DNA of 64,000 nt from Zizania palustris (taxonomy: Eukaryota > Streptophyta > Magnoliopsida > Poales > Poaceae): positions 95,394,311 to 95,458,310 of the forward strand of contig JAAALK010000080.1 in assembly GCA_019279435.1 (NCBI GenBank). The letters are read 5' to 3'. The stretch's first letter is position 1. The number at the start of each line of letters is the position of its first letter. The translations under genes and the position numbers were made by a program. Below, in pieces: positions 44,441 through 55,490 of the stretch. The notes under the pieces were generated by a model. The model saw only the letters and a list, made by a program, of their open reading frames with translations. It had not been told where the DNA came from and searched no databases.

Positions 44441-45963
44441 TACCTGTCAAGGTATAAATCCATCTACACGTGGTCTAGCAAAATATGAGACATGGTGTAC
44501 ACCATGAGGGACATAACATCTCCTAGAGGCATGGGGAGCCTCAAAGCCAGGACATGAGTAAAAGTCTGGCTCATACATACCTAGAGAATGGTAATGCATG
44601 TCCTGAAAACTCAACGCCTCAGAACGTCGCTCATCCTTGATGCAACGATAGCAAACCCCAACCAAATGACCCACCCGCTGATAGTAAGAACAGTGAAATA
44701 CTCTCCTAGGGGCACTCTCATGGGTCATAGGTGCAATCCTCATAGGCTCCTTAGGTTTTTGCTGAGGGTTATTCTTGGGTGGAGGAGGTAGATTCTTCTT
44801 GAGAGGCGGGGTAGGTTTCTTGGCTTTATGTGGAGTGTCTAATGGGGCTCTTTCTTTCTCTAAGGTAGTGGGTGAGGTAAAAACAATTTTGTTCTGACTA
44901 TCTGAAGGAATTCTCTCAAAACCCAATCCTAGAGCTAACCCTGCCCTGTCAGCACACATCTTGGTCTTGGCCAAGAGCAATTTCATCCTACCCTTTGCCT
45001 CCGTACATTTGTTCACAACAGAAATAAGATATTAATTCTCAGTCATGAGTTTTTCTACTTGCCCTCTAGCAAAACTTAGTTGGTCCTTAAGGGTGATGCA
45101 GGTGGAACAAGCAGGCTGCACATCCTTAGAACACTCAGCACTCTCCAATCTAGCCTCTAACTCCTTAACATGCTTGTCTCTCAAATTAATGCTATCAATC
45201 AATAAAGGACAGTTTGAACAAGCATCAGAAGAAATAGGTCTAGACTCCACCACCAAAAGCTGCTTCTGTGCAGTCTCAAGCTCATCAATAGTTTGAGCAT
45301 GCACAAAATGCAACTAAGCAAGCTCACCCATGACAACAGTGCAAAATTCACATTCAGCATCATTAAGTTTAGACTTAAGCATGTCATAATCAGTAGAAAC
45401 AAATTCTAGCCTAAGTCTAAGGTCTTTTCTTTCTGTAGCGGCTTGCACAAGCAATCTATCCTGACCAAGAACTACTTAATTCAGTTCATCTACTTTAATG
45501 GAAAGTTGGTCATAGGATAGTGGTACCTTAGATGAGTCTAGCTCATCGCTGTTGTGAGTGTCGTCGGCCATGAAGCAAAGACCGGTGAAGTCCCTTGCTT
45601 TCTTCTCCTTCTCCTCCTTCCTTGGAGACTCTTCTTCTTCATCAAATCTCGACTCCTCAGTTGAGGAAGTGTCGATGTCACTGAGAGTAGCAACAAATGC
45701 TCTGGAAGCGGCCTTGGCTACCCTCTTAGCTACCTTGTCGCGCTTACCCTTCACATAGGGTTTCCTTTCCTTCTTGTGGTGTTTGGGGCGCTCACTCTCG
45801 TATGTCCTCTTAAGCTTAGGACAATTGGCCTTTATGTGAGAAGTGTCCCCACACTCAAAACAACTACTAAACCAACTTCTCCTCTAATCCCGTCTCTCAT
45901 TGTGAAAACGGGTGAGCCTTCTGGCAATGAGAGCAAGCTCTTCATCATCTAGAGTATCCACCT
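44441..45963 (-). pseudogene. Copia D gag, C-terminal part
   Basis: From 45963 the frame reads VDTLDDEELALIARRLTRFH, a typical SIRE/Opie gag segment. An intact zinc knuckle CFECGDTSHIKANC (about 45855) and a basic-then-acidic region to KVPLSYDQLS follow. The second, helical half has stops near 45475, 45315 and 45031. A second knuckle reads CSYYQRVGHLVGVC, having lost its second Cys. It is joined in frame to gypsy gag of element E on its right. Confidence 0.85.
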
Positions 45964-46864
45964 CGCCGTCGAACTTAGTGAATTCAGGGATTCTATAGCT
46001 GCGGGGGTAGGGTATTGTATCGAGATGGTCAGGGTATGGCTTATGGTAAACCCTAACCTATCCATTGGGAACGAAGCCGGCACACTCTCTAAATAGTGCG
46101 TGGAGCCGCTCCTCTATCTCATCTTGGCATGTCGCCTGCGCGTGCCTCTCATGCAGGGATGCGACATGTGGTGGGATATCGGTGTGTCGGCCATGGGCCT
46201 CTTCCCTGCGTGCTATCTGCATGACGTGCTCATGTCCGGGTGCCTGCGCATGTGGTGCGGGCAGCACGGGTACCGGTGCAGGTGGTGGTGCATGGTACGC
46301 AGTGCTAGCTTGACCATAAGTGTAGTGATTAGTCTCGTCCATAAGTGTTGAGGCCGGAGGCATCATGGTTGCGCCAGTGCTGTCGTTAGTCCTGCCGTAC
46401 TCATGGTTTGCCGGAGGTGCACTAGCAATAGGAACCAGGGGTACGGCCTCAATAAAGCCGAACCTTCTAAGAGTTGCCTCTAGTTGGGAGCTGACTGCTG
46501 AATCTAAACGGTTGGCTAGCGAAGCGCTAACGGCTTGATCTACTGATGCGGCTATTTTTTGCTCAATCTCCAAAGAAGATAAACGAGGCGATACAGGTGT
46601 TACCTGGGCCTGAGCGAGGTCGGGGGTGGCGATGTCACGCTTGATGAAGCCTACGCGTGTCTTAACGTAGCCCCCAAGCATCACGTCTTGGAGTGCCTTC
46701 AACTTTGCCTCAATCTCTGATCGGTCTTCTACGGGGATATATTCAAGCGTAGGTGTCAAGATGTTGTGGTTGTCGATATCAGCGCTTCCTATGGTGCCCA
46801 TCGGTGGTGTAGACGTAGTAGTTGATGTAGATGTACTGGTGGCTGATGTACACGTACCAGTCAT
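45964..46864 (-). pseudogene. Element E gag, N-terminal part
   Basis: It starts at ATG 46864 (MTGTCTSATSTSTSTTTS), 14 bases after the PBS. An Ala/Pro-rich linker, helical segments (KIAASVDQAVSASLANRLDS) and DEIEERLHALFRECAGFVPN follow. After a TAG at 46056 it continues PYPRSYRIPEFTKFDGE, a segment typical of Tat/Ogre gag just before the capsid-like domain. At about 45963 it switches in frame to copia gag. Confidence 0.72.
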
Positions 46865-46878
46865 GTTGGCGCAGCTTT

Positions 46879-46896
46879 TCCCTAGTGGAGTCGCCA
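46879..46896 (-). other. Primer-binding site of element E (Arg tRNA)
   Basis: TGGCGACTCCACTAGGGA on minus matches the complement of the 3' end of plant tRNA-Arg(ACG) except for two G-to-A changes. Arg tRNA primers are known in the Tat/Ogre group. It lies five bases from the LTR end. Confidence 0.75.
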
Positions 46897-46901
46897 AAAA
46901 G

Positions 46902-47681
46902 TGTGTTGACACGAAAACGTGCCCCCGCACTTGGGTCAGTTTGACGGTCCAAAAGTGTACGGATACTTAGGGACAAGCCTAAACGTGACGCAGCACCGAC
47001 ATCGTGTTCCGACTACCCTTAGTAATGATAAGGGGGTGGAGTCGCCAGGCAATCATATCACACAAAATAATCCAATTAGCCGAAAGCTATATTAAGCAGA
47101 ACAAAATCAGCAAACCGGTCGAAGCCTGTCTACTCTGGAGTATGATGCGAAGGGGGTCGCCGAAGTATACCTTCGATGTCCGGTGCGAAGTGTCCCGCCA
47201 AAGGGTACCTTCAGTGTTCGGACTGATCTGGTCGAAGATGAGCTCCGAACGGATCCAGGTGCAAAAATCACCTCCGAATGGTGGGGTTCAGCGCGAAGTC
47301 CCTGATACAGTGAGGTACAAAATAATGACTCAAACGCTGCGCACGGGCGTGACTTCGTCTAGAGCGAAGTGCGAACATGGTGAAGCCTGTGGTGACGAAG
47401 TGTGCTGGCGAAGCGTGCGGTCGAAGCAGAAATCCCGACGAGGGGTGTTCTCGCAACCTCCGAAACCGATCTCTCAGCTCCAGACACCTCCGGCGAAGTA
47501 GCTCCGAACATGAAAACCTACAACAGAGAAGGTGCGAAGTACTAATTCGGCCTAAGGACCGAATTCTGCTAAGTGTTGCACTTGTAGCGAAGGTAGAAAT
47601 CTGTAACGCAAATTAGAGGATACTTCATAGGTGAAGTAACAAGGCGATAGCAATCTATTACGTAGATTAATGGATACTTCA
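46902..47681 (-). repeat. LTR of element E, left part (780 bp)
   Basis: It begins TGTGTTGACACG and breaks at 47681 where element F is inserted. It continues at 58463, and the two parts together give about 1285 bp. The sequence is rich in cgaag and cttcg words. Confidence 0.8.
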
Positions 47682-48176
47682 TGTTGGCGTAAAATATTAC
47701 GCTAATAGGTTTCTGAAGATTAGAAACTAACAAACGAAGTGTTTGCGAAGTAAACTATTCCAAGCCTCCGAAAGGATAATAGCTTAAAAAAGTTCGAAAG
47801 TGTGTATTGAGTAACTTGTATTCGGTCCTCATTACAGGGTAAAACGGGGGGTATTTATAGGGCCAAACATTAAGGAAAAGACCCTTTTACCCCTCTATTA
47901 CAACCGACATAGTGGAAACTATTCGGTACCCTTAATAGGGCTAAAATGGTAAAAGACTAATCTAATGAGAAAGAAGATAAGTCTTCCATCTTAGCTGGCA
48001 AAGAAGCTCTCGGAAGAGTCCAAGTTCGAAGATATACTCCGAACTAGAGTCCGTCATCATACTTCGAACTTGATTCAATGCATCTCCGGAGATACATGCT
48101 GGAAACCTTTGATTCAATCGCCTGCCTTCATCTTGTTACTGCAATAACCCTGAGGATGGAATATTTTCCCCCAACA
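47682..48176 (-). repeat. 3' LTR of element F (495 bp)
   Basis: TGTTGGCG...CCCCCAACA, followed on plus by gtagcccctcgaatacgc, the reverse of the polypurine tract seen in C. Confidence 0.94.
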
Positions 48177-48616
48177 GTAGCCCCTCGAATACGCTTCTCC
48201 ATTAAACCTGTAATGTTAGGAGAGCAGTATACGCAAGAAAAATAATCATGCGTAGGGGTTAGCAGATTTAATCCATTTCCGAAATACGTGGAAATGTAAA
48301 ACTTGGAATCAGCTTCTAAGAAAATTATATTCGAACTATCTTAGAATTAACTCGAGAAGCCCGAAAGCCTTTTTAGACTTGGAAGAAATAGCCGTTGGCT
48401 TTTTCCTTCTAACGGATGTTACGCGATGCCCTAACTCTGCAACAAAATAACAGTTAAGAATGCGAAACGGCAGATGCAAATGGTAAAAAATCGTGGTCTG
48501 GGCTATAAATAGAGGGCCTAGACCCTTCTCGAGTACCTTTTCACCACTTTCGTGCAAACAAGCCATCAGACAGACCCTAGCCTTCATTTGTCCTCTGAAG
48601 CAACTCATGCGATCCC
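48177..48616 (+). other. Upstream region of the element F extra gene
   Basis: This noncoding stretch between the polypurine tract and the extra-gene ATG holds that gene's TATA box and leader. The counterpart in C is 24460-24899. Confidence 0.6.
48504..48511 (+). promoter_or_regulatory. TATA box of the element F extra gene
   Basis: TATAAATA in gggctataaatagagggcc lies 106 bases before the ATG at 48617, with the same spacing as in C. Confidence 0.65.
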
Positions 48617-51600
48617 ATGGCGAAAACCAGTTTCAAGGTTCCTGGAGCGGCTTCAGCTTTGGCTCGGCAGAAGGCTGTGGCAGCAACGGCGGCTGCGACA
48701 TCGGCAACGGCAACTCTGACACCAGCAGTGGCAGCAATGGCGGCGGTGGGGATAAATCCCCAAAATGTTGGCCCTCATGACCTCTTCCCGGCGTCGACGA
48801 AGTACACGGATCAGTCCTATCAATTGGGGCCCTCAACCTGCAAGAGGGAATCGCTCGCGGCCGCAATAGAAGGTAAAATCAGTTCTAGGATCATGGTTCG
48901 CAAACCTGGGAAAGAAGTCATTCCATCGCCAAGACCCAGAGAAGTGGTTGTCTTCGAAGCCTTTTTCGAAGCTGGCTTAGGGCTTCTGGCAGTTGACTTC
49001 TTGACCGAGGTATTGGAGTTATTCCACATTACTCTCCCCCAACTCTCTCTGAATGCAGTAGCACGTCTGGCCATCTTCGAATGGGCATTGCGAGCCGAAG
49101 GTTGCGAAGGAAGGGCTGAGATCTTCGCAGCACTGCACAGAGCTTCGTGCCAACCAAAGACCTTCATAGGCCCCGGAGGTGAAAAGATAGTGGTGGCCTT
49201 CGGAAGCATCAACTTCAGGCTTCAAGACGAGTATGCTCTTCGGTTTCCCGCCAACGCCATCAATGCTAGATGGTACACAGACTGGATCTTGAAGTGGTTT
49301 TATGCCGAAGTTGGGGCGAGCAGCCAACTAGCGGGACCTCTTCGGGACATAAACTTCCAGAAGGAAGCCCTTGTCCACCCGGACCCAGGCCAGCTTGAAG
49401 CCCGTCTTAGCCTTCTCCAACGCATCAGCCATCGCCTGAGTATGAGGGATCTGGCAGAGGAGTTCATCAGACTCCGAATCCCTCCTCTGATGGCCACCTG
49501 GCCAATCACCTTCGAGGAAGATCCAGAGGGCGGCCTTCGCAAGATTTCTTCGAACTCGAGCCCTGCAGGTTACTTCGAAAACAACATATGTCATGTATAT
49601 TCATTCGAAGAAATAACCAACTTAACTCATTTTTCAGCCTCTTTAGCCCCTATAACTTCGGAGCAGATTGTACGAGCTTCGGAGAAGATTCTGGGCGTCC
49701 CGACTCCGACCGAAAAGGAATGGAGGATTAAATTGGTTGGTACTTGGGAACAGTCCAACCGAGTATGGGGGCTACTCGAAGTTGTTCCGCCCCCTCTTGT
49801 GGATTGGGTGCCCTCGGAAAAAGGGCCCAAAAAGAGAAAAGCTGAAGTTGGAGCCTCGAGCTCTACCAAGACTCCACTGAAGAAGGTAGCTCGAAAGCCA
49901 AGAGTTGCTGCGCCTTCAAGCCCAAGAGCTTCGGTCTCCGATTCCTTGGAGGATGAAGGCAGGATGCTTGTTGACCTGATCGACGAAGATGCAGCCCAAA
50001 CAGATGCAAATATCGATGATGCTGCGAACGTGCCGGAGTCTCAAGACAACCTTGAGCAAGTGAGGACTCCGGCTGCTTAAGAAAATTTACCGGAGGATGG
50101 AGTCCTTGTGAACGAAGGCGGAGTCGAAGTTGCTGTAGAATCAACTTTGATTCCATGTGAAGCAACGACAGCCGCTCCCGAAGATGCTCCAACAGTCGAA
50201 GATTTGACTGTTGACTCCGACGAGGACTTTGGAGTAGCCTTCGACCCGCCAAGCAGTCCAATGCTCACCCGTCACCAAGACATCGGAGGTAAACTTCGCA
50301 TAATTCTTTTGTTCTTTTTTCCTTGGTTTTTTCTCTTCGCAGCAAATAGTCTTGGCCCGAGCTGCAAACATTTCAAATGAACGTGGAAGCCTTCGCCTTC
50401 GAGAGGAAAATACAACTCTTCAGCGAAATCTTAATATCTCCGAAGGTCGGGTTTCCCACTTGGACAACATGGTTTCAGTGGAGCGGAGGGCCAGACAAAG
50501 CTTGGAAACTGCGAACAAGGAGCTCGAAGCAGAACAAATTGTGCTTCGGGCAGAAATAGAAAAGATGCGGACAGAGCATGCCACGGCGGGTGATGAGCTT
50601 GTCAGGCTCTGAGAAGAAAAAGCCAAAGCCACCGAGGAAGCTAGCCACCTACTCAACCAGAAAAATTCTTTAGCTACGGAGGCAGCTAGGCTCTCTGGAG
50701 TGGTAGGAGAATTACCTTCGGCGAAGGATGCCTTAATCGAAGACAAGCTGAAGTTGGAGAAGGTAGCTACGGAGGTCATGAACCAACTGCTAGGCGTTCT
50801 AGAGTACTTTGGTACTACTGGGACGCTTCCTTCACATGACAACATCCCCCTACTGCGACGGATGAAGAGGATCCAAGGAGCAGCGAAGCAAATGAAGACA
50901 GCAGGCATTCGGTATGGAGAAATCTTCGGACAAGTGGCTGCTATCGGCATACTTCGTTACTATGAAGATCTGGGCATATCGATAACTCCGAACGTAGGGG
51001 CGGCTCCCATTACCTTTGACGACAATCAGCTTCTTACCCCTTCCAAAGGTGTGGCCGCTGCTTGGCAAGCCTTTCAAACCTCATGGAGAGCTGAAGGTCG
51101 CTCTACGATCAAGGCTTGGATTAATGAAGGGCAACGCCATAAGCAAGCTCGGTCCCAAGCTTTGAGTAGCTAGCCTCCGCCAAACCCGCAGGTTTAGATT
51201 TATCTTAGGATCTTCGACTATGTAAAGCATCATGCTTTTGTACATTTATGAATGAAAATTTGCTTATCATGTTTTTAGGCTTTGCCTCATATGGAAGATG
51301 TTGAAGTGTTAGACGTTAACGAAGAACTCCGCCTACTATGGGCTACCTTCGATATTTTAAAACTTCACAAGCGCCCTCGATTTTTAGTTCCTCGGGATAG
51401 CTCCGGTGCGATTACGCCGGAAGTAAGCAAAGACATACTGTCTTGTATTAAAGAGGAAGAAGAAGAAGTTAACTTGGAAACTTCATCTTCCGAAGACATT
51501 GCGTGGTCCGAAGACGAAGATGAAGCTCAAGGTAAAAAACCTGAAGAACTTGGAAGCTGGGAAAGGAGCCCCGAACGACTTCGAACTTGGGCCGAGCTTC

Positions 51601-51758
51601 AACAAGAGCAGAAAGACTTTAGAGCTTCGAAGGGAGGTAGGAGAGTTAAATGCAAAGTTGTTAGAACTCTCGGCTCTGGAACTAGTCATTCCAACCTTCG
51701 CTCTAGAGATCGAAGGGGTCTTCGATTCCTTCTTGGTATAGATACCGATTTTTCATGA
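48617..51758 (+). pseudogene. Antisense extra gene of element F (Transposase_28-like plus coiled coil)
   Basis: It starts at MAKTSFKVPGAASALARQ and is open for 487 codons. The core is GLLAVDFLTEVLELFHITLP and NAVARLAIFEWALRAEGCEG, followed by a WYTDWILKWFYAEVGASSQL region. A basic KKRKAEVGASSSTKTPLKK stretch near residue 395 could be a nuclear localisation signal. A TAA stands at 50078. Predicted exons are 48617-50288, 50343-51191 and 51279-51758. The Ser/Pro exon present in C is missing, and the remaining intron joins the donor side of C intron 1 to the acceptor side of C intron 2. That would shift the frame. The second exon is a coiled coil with stops at 50610 and 51171. The last exon is acidic and Ser-rich. 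Function unknown. Confidence 0.78.
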
Positions 51759-52556
51759 TGTAATCATATTTGTTCGAATAATAAATATCGATTTAAAATT
51801 GTCTCCCTATTTACCAGCCCCTCTTTGGGCATAAGCAACTTCGAACTATATTCAAAGATGGTTAGGCACAAAGAAAAACTTAGGAGTACAATTTTGGGGT
51901 TTCGGAGCCCCTCAGCAATTTAAAGATTGATTAAAATCTTATAAAATGTCTTTGACTATTTGTAGTCTAAAGATTGGTAACTTAGTACCTTATGTTTGAA
52001 AGAAATCACTGTGGACAACTTTCCGGACACTTTAGTGTCCTAAATGATTTGTCACTTTGGACTTTTTTAATAGACATTCGAAGCTCATGGGCTCAAACTC
52101 TGTTTTGTTTTGGCCTCCTTCGGCTCTTTTTGTGAATTCTGTCAAACCAGTGGTTTGGAGTTCGCAGTGGTCTCCTTGGACTCTTTTTACGGATGCCTAC
52201 AAGCCGGTGGCTTGGACTCCGCATCATTTGGTCTCCTTGGACTCTTTTTACGGATATCTACCAGCCGGTGGCTTGGACTCCGCATCCTGTGGTCTCGGGC
52301 TCTTTTACGGATGCCTACAAGTCGGTGGCTTGGACTCCGGATTATGTCAGCCCACCACGTCGGAAACTTCGGACCAGTGGTCCGAAGTCCGAAAATATGA
52401 TTCAAATTAATCACACTTCCCTCTCGGTCAACTCCGCTATTCCAGTGCGTCCACTCGGAAGTGGGAAGTTTATGAGGGGTAGGCATTATCTAACCATATG
52501 TTTTATTGATTCAGAAAGTGTTTACAAATGATTACAAGGAGCCCTTACGCGAAATA
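51759..52556. repeat. Element F 3' region with about 61-bp tandem repeats
   Basis: Between the extra gene and the pol end, units ggtctccttggactctttttacggatgcctacaagccggtggcttggactccgcat start at 52169, 52230 and 52291, each 61 bp apart, with a partial copy before and after. They match the C repeats in reverse and resemble half-units of the 118-bp repeat of A. The rest is noncoding. Confidence 0.8.
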
Positions 52557-55490
52557 TCACTTTAGGTGCACCGCATGCCATGTATGCACTAACTCTTCAC
52601 CTTCCAAATTAGCTAACTTAAAAGAACCAGGACGCCCTGAGCGAACAATTAAGTATGGACCTTCCCATTTATTTCCTAATTTCACTGGTGCTATGATACT
52701 TCGCAAAATGAGATGACCCGGCCTAAGTTTATTAATCTTGACCTTCGGGTCCAACCAAGTCTTCAGTCTGCTACTGATACTTTGACAAATTTGCCACAGC
52801 TCGAAGTCTTGTCTCTTTTGTTAAATCTAGCGAAGCTTGTCTTTCACATTCCATTTCCGGTTCAGTGCTGCGAAGTGATCCTCCTTTGAGCTCTGTTGGT
52901 GTCATAGCTTCATCTCCGAATAATAGTCTGAAAGGAGTGAAGCCGGTAGACCTTGTCTGAGTTGTCCGGATGGACCATAGGATCTTTGGGAGCTCTTCGG
53001 TCCAAAATCCTTTTGCCAATCCCACTATTCTTCGATTCAGCCCTGACAAGATATTACCATTGGCTCTTTCAACAACTCCATTAGATTGAGGATGTCTTAC
53101 TGCAGCAAAACATAGTTGAATGCCTAGGTCTTCACAAAATTTCCTGAAGGGTTCTGCATCAAACTGTGTTCCATTATCCACTGTCAGCTGCCGAGGCACT
53201 CCGAACCGGCATATAATATTCTTCCAGAAATTTTTTTGAACATTATTCGAAGTGATAGCTGTTAGGGGCTCTGCTTCGACCCACTTTGAAAAGTATTCGA
53301 TTGCTACCACTACAAACTTCAAATTTCCTTTTGCTGCTGGGAAGGGACCAATAAGATCCATGCCCCATATGGCCATGGGCCATACTGGGGCAATGACTTT
53401 AAGAGCTGTTGGTGGGCAATGACTTCTTCGTCCCATCCACTAACATCCTTGGCAAGTGCGGACCAAGCTCTCCGCATCAGCTACTATTGTAGGCCAATAA
53501 AGCCCCTGGCGAAGTGTTTTTCCTGCCAAAGCTCGAGGGGCCAGATGGCTACCTGCAAAGTCCTTCATGAATTTCTCGAAGAATTTATTGACATTCGGCT
53601 TGAGATATACATCGGAGCAGAGGGGAACATACTCCGGACTTGTATAAAATACCGTTGATTATGTGATAATTCCTGAGTTCTAAGATGTAACCTCGAAAGT
53701 TGTGGCCCTTCGGACATATTTGCTTCTCCTTGAAACAATTCCATGATTGAACTTCGCCAATCTTTACTTGGAATGCAAAGGACTTCCGCAGCAGGAATTT
53801 GTGGCACCGAAGGTGTACTGAGTTCTTCATAAAAAGCTTCTTCGGGTATGTCCATAGCTCCGACTGCAGCTTTTGCTAAGATGTCAGCTTGCATATTTTC
53901 TGCTCTAGGTATACTCCGAATGGAAATCCCCTTTAAATGCTGCTTCGATCTTTCGGATTTCTTCTAAGTACTTTGCAAGCTGTGGATGTCGAACTTGGAA
54001 ACTCTTGTCTACGTGCCCTGCTACAATCTGAGAATCTGTTTTAATAACAACTCTTGTAGCCCCTAGAGCACGTGCCTTTCGAAGTCCCAATAAAATTCCC
54101 TCATACTCCGCTGTGTTATTGGTAGACTCAAAGTTGAGTCTTGCGGAGTATATTGCCTTTTGCCCTGAAGGCGAAATTATCACAGCTCCGACACCTCCTC
54201 CAGATGCTTGGAAAGCTCCATCAGAGTAAATAGTCCAAATCCCTTCACTTGGCTTCTCTAGAGCCCATACTTGCGACTTAATTGTTGTTCTTGCCACAAA
54301 GGATATGCCGAAGGGTGCTAACTCAACAGCCCACTTCCCAATTCTTCCAGTGGAATCCTTACTTCGGAAGCATATCTCCCAAAGGATACGGAGTTGGTAC
54401 AATTACATTATGTGCCAAGAAATAATGCCTTAGCTTCCTCGAAGCCATTATCAGAGCATAAGCGAATTTCTCAAGCTCGGAATATCTTGTTTTTGCTCCG
54501 GAAAATGCTTCGGACACAAAATAAACTGGATTCTGTACCAACTTCCCGTTGAAATCAACCTCTCTGACAAGGACTGCACTGACAGCATAGCCAGTAGCTC
54601 CAAGGTAGAGGAGTAGGGTTTCGTCCGCAACAGGCACCGTGAGTGTAGCAAGGTTGCTAAGATAATTCTTAATATCTTCGAAGCTCTTTTGACACTCTGG
54701 TGTCCATGCAAAATCTTCGGACCTTTTCAATGCTTTGAAAATGGGCAAACTTCTCTCCGCAGACCTTGCTAGGAATCTGCTAAGTGCTGCAAGACGACCG
54801 GTCAGCTTTGCACTTGCTTTAAATTCTCTGGGGGGAGCCATCCTCTGCAACGCAGTTATCTGAGTGGGCTAGCTTCGATCCTTCTGCTTGAAACTAAATA
54901 CCCTAACAATTTTCCAGCCTGCGCCCCGAAGATACATTTTTTGGGGTTAAGACGGATCCCACATGCCCGAAGGGTATTGAATGTTTCTGCTAAGTCTAGG
55001 CTATGTTGGTGCTTTAAAGCACTCTTTATTACAATATCATCCATATAGGCCTCTACATTACGACCTAATTGATGTCCTAGAGCCTTAGCAATTAACCTCG
55101 AAAAAGTAGCCCCGGCATTTCTTAAGCCAAAGGGCATTCATACATAACAAAGACTCCTGAAGGAGTTACGAAGCTTGTCTTGATTTCATCTTCGCGCTTT
55201 AACCAGATTTGATGATAGCCGGAATACGCATCGAGGAAGCTTAATAACTCCGAACCGGCAGTGGAGTCTACCAATTGATCAATTCGGGGCATGGGGTAGG
55301 GGTCGCGGGGGCATGCTTTATTCAAGGATGTAAAATCAATACACATGCGCCACTTCCCAGAATATTTCTTCCTAACGAAGACTGGGTTGGCTAACCACTC
55401 CGTATGAGCCACTTCTCTGATAATCCCAGCCTTCAGCAACTTTTCAACTTCGTCTTTAGCAAGGATAGCTCTCTCTGTAGACAACTTCCG
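52557..55490 (-). pseudogene. Element F pol: RT, RNase H, second RNase H, integrase
   Basis: RT is open from the gag-protease frame (FLDAYSGYHQ). A frameshift near 55130 is followed by an intact AYMDDIVIK. Further frameshifts fall near 54860, 54380 and 53900. The second RNase H keeps IYSDGAFQASGGG and VIKTDSQIVAGH. The integrase finger is partly lost near 53560. The core (MDLIGPF, VDNGTQFD, NGVVERAN) is open to about 52771, and the GPYLIV tail continues in another frame to 52557. The product is not expected to be functional. Confidence 0.88.

Noticed and set aside
47004..47501. 165-codon frame on plus in the left part of the E LTR
   Set aside because: It lies in U3/R of the LTR and its composition follows the cgaag repeats. 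I see no domain.
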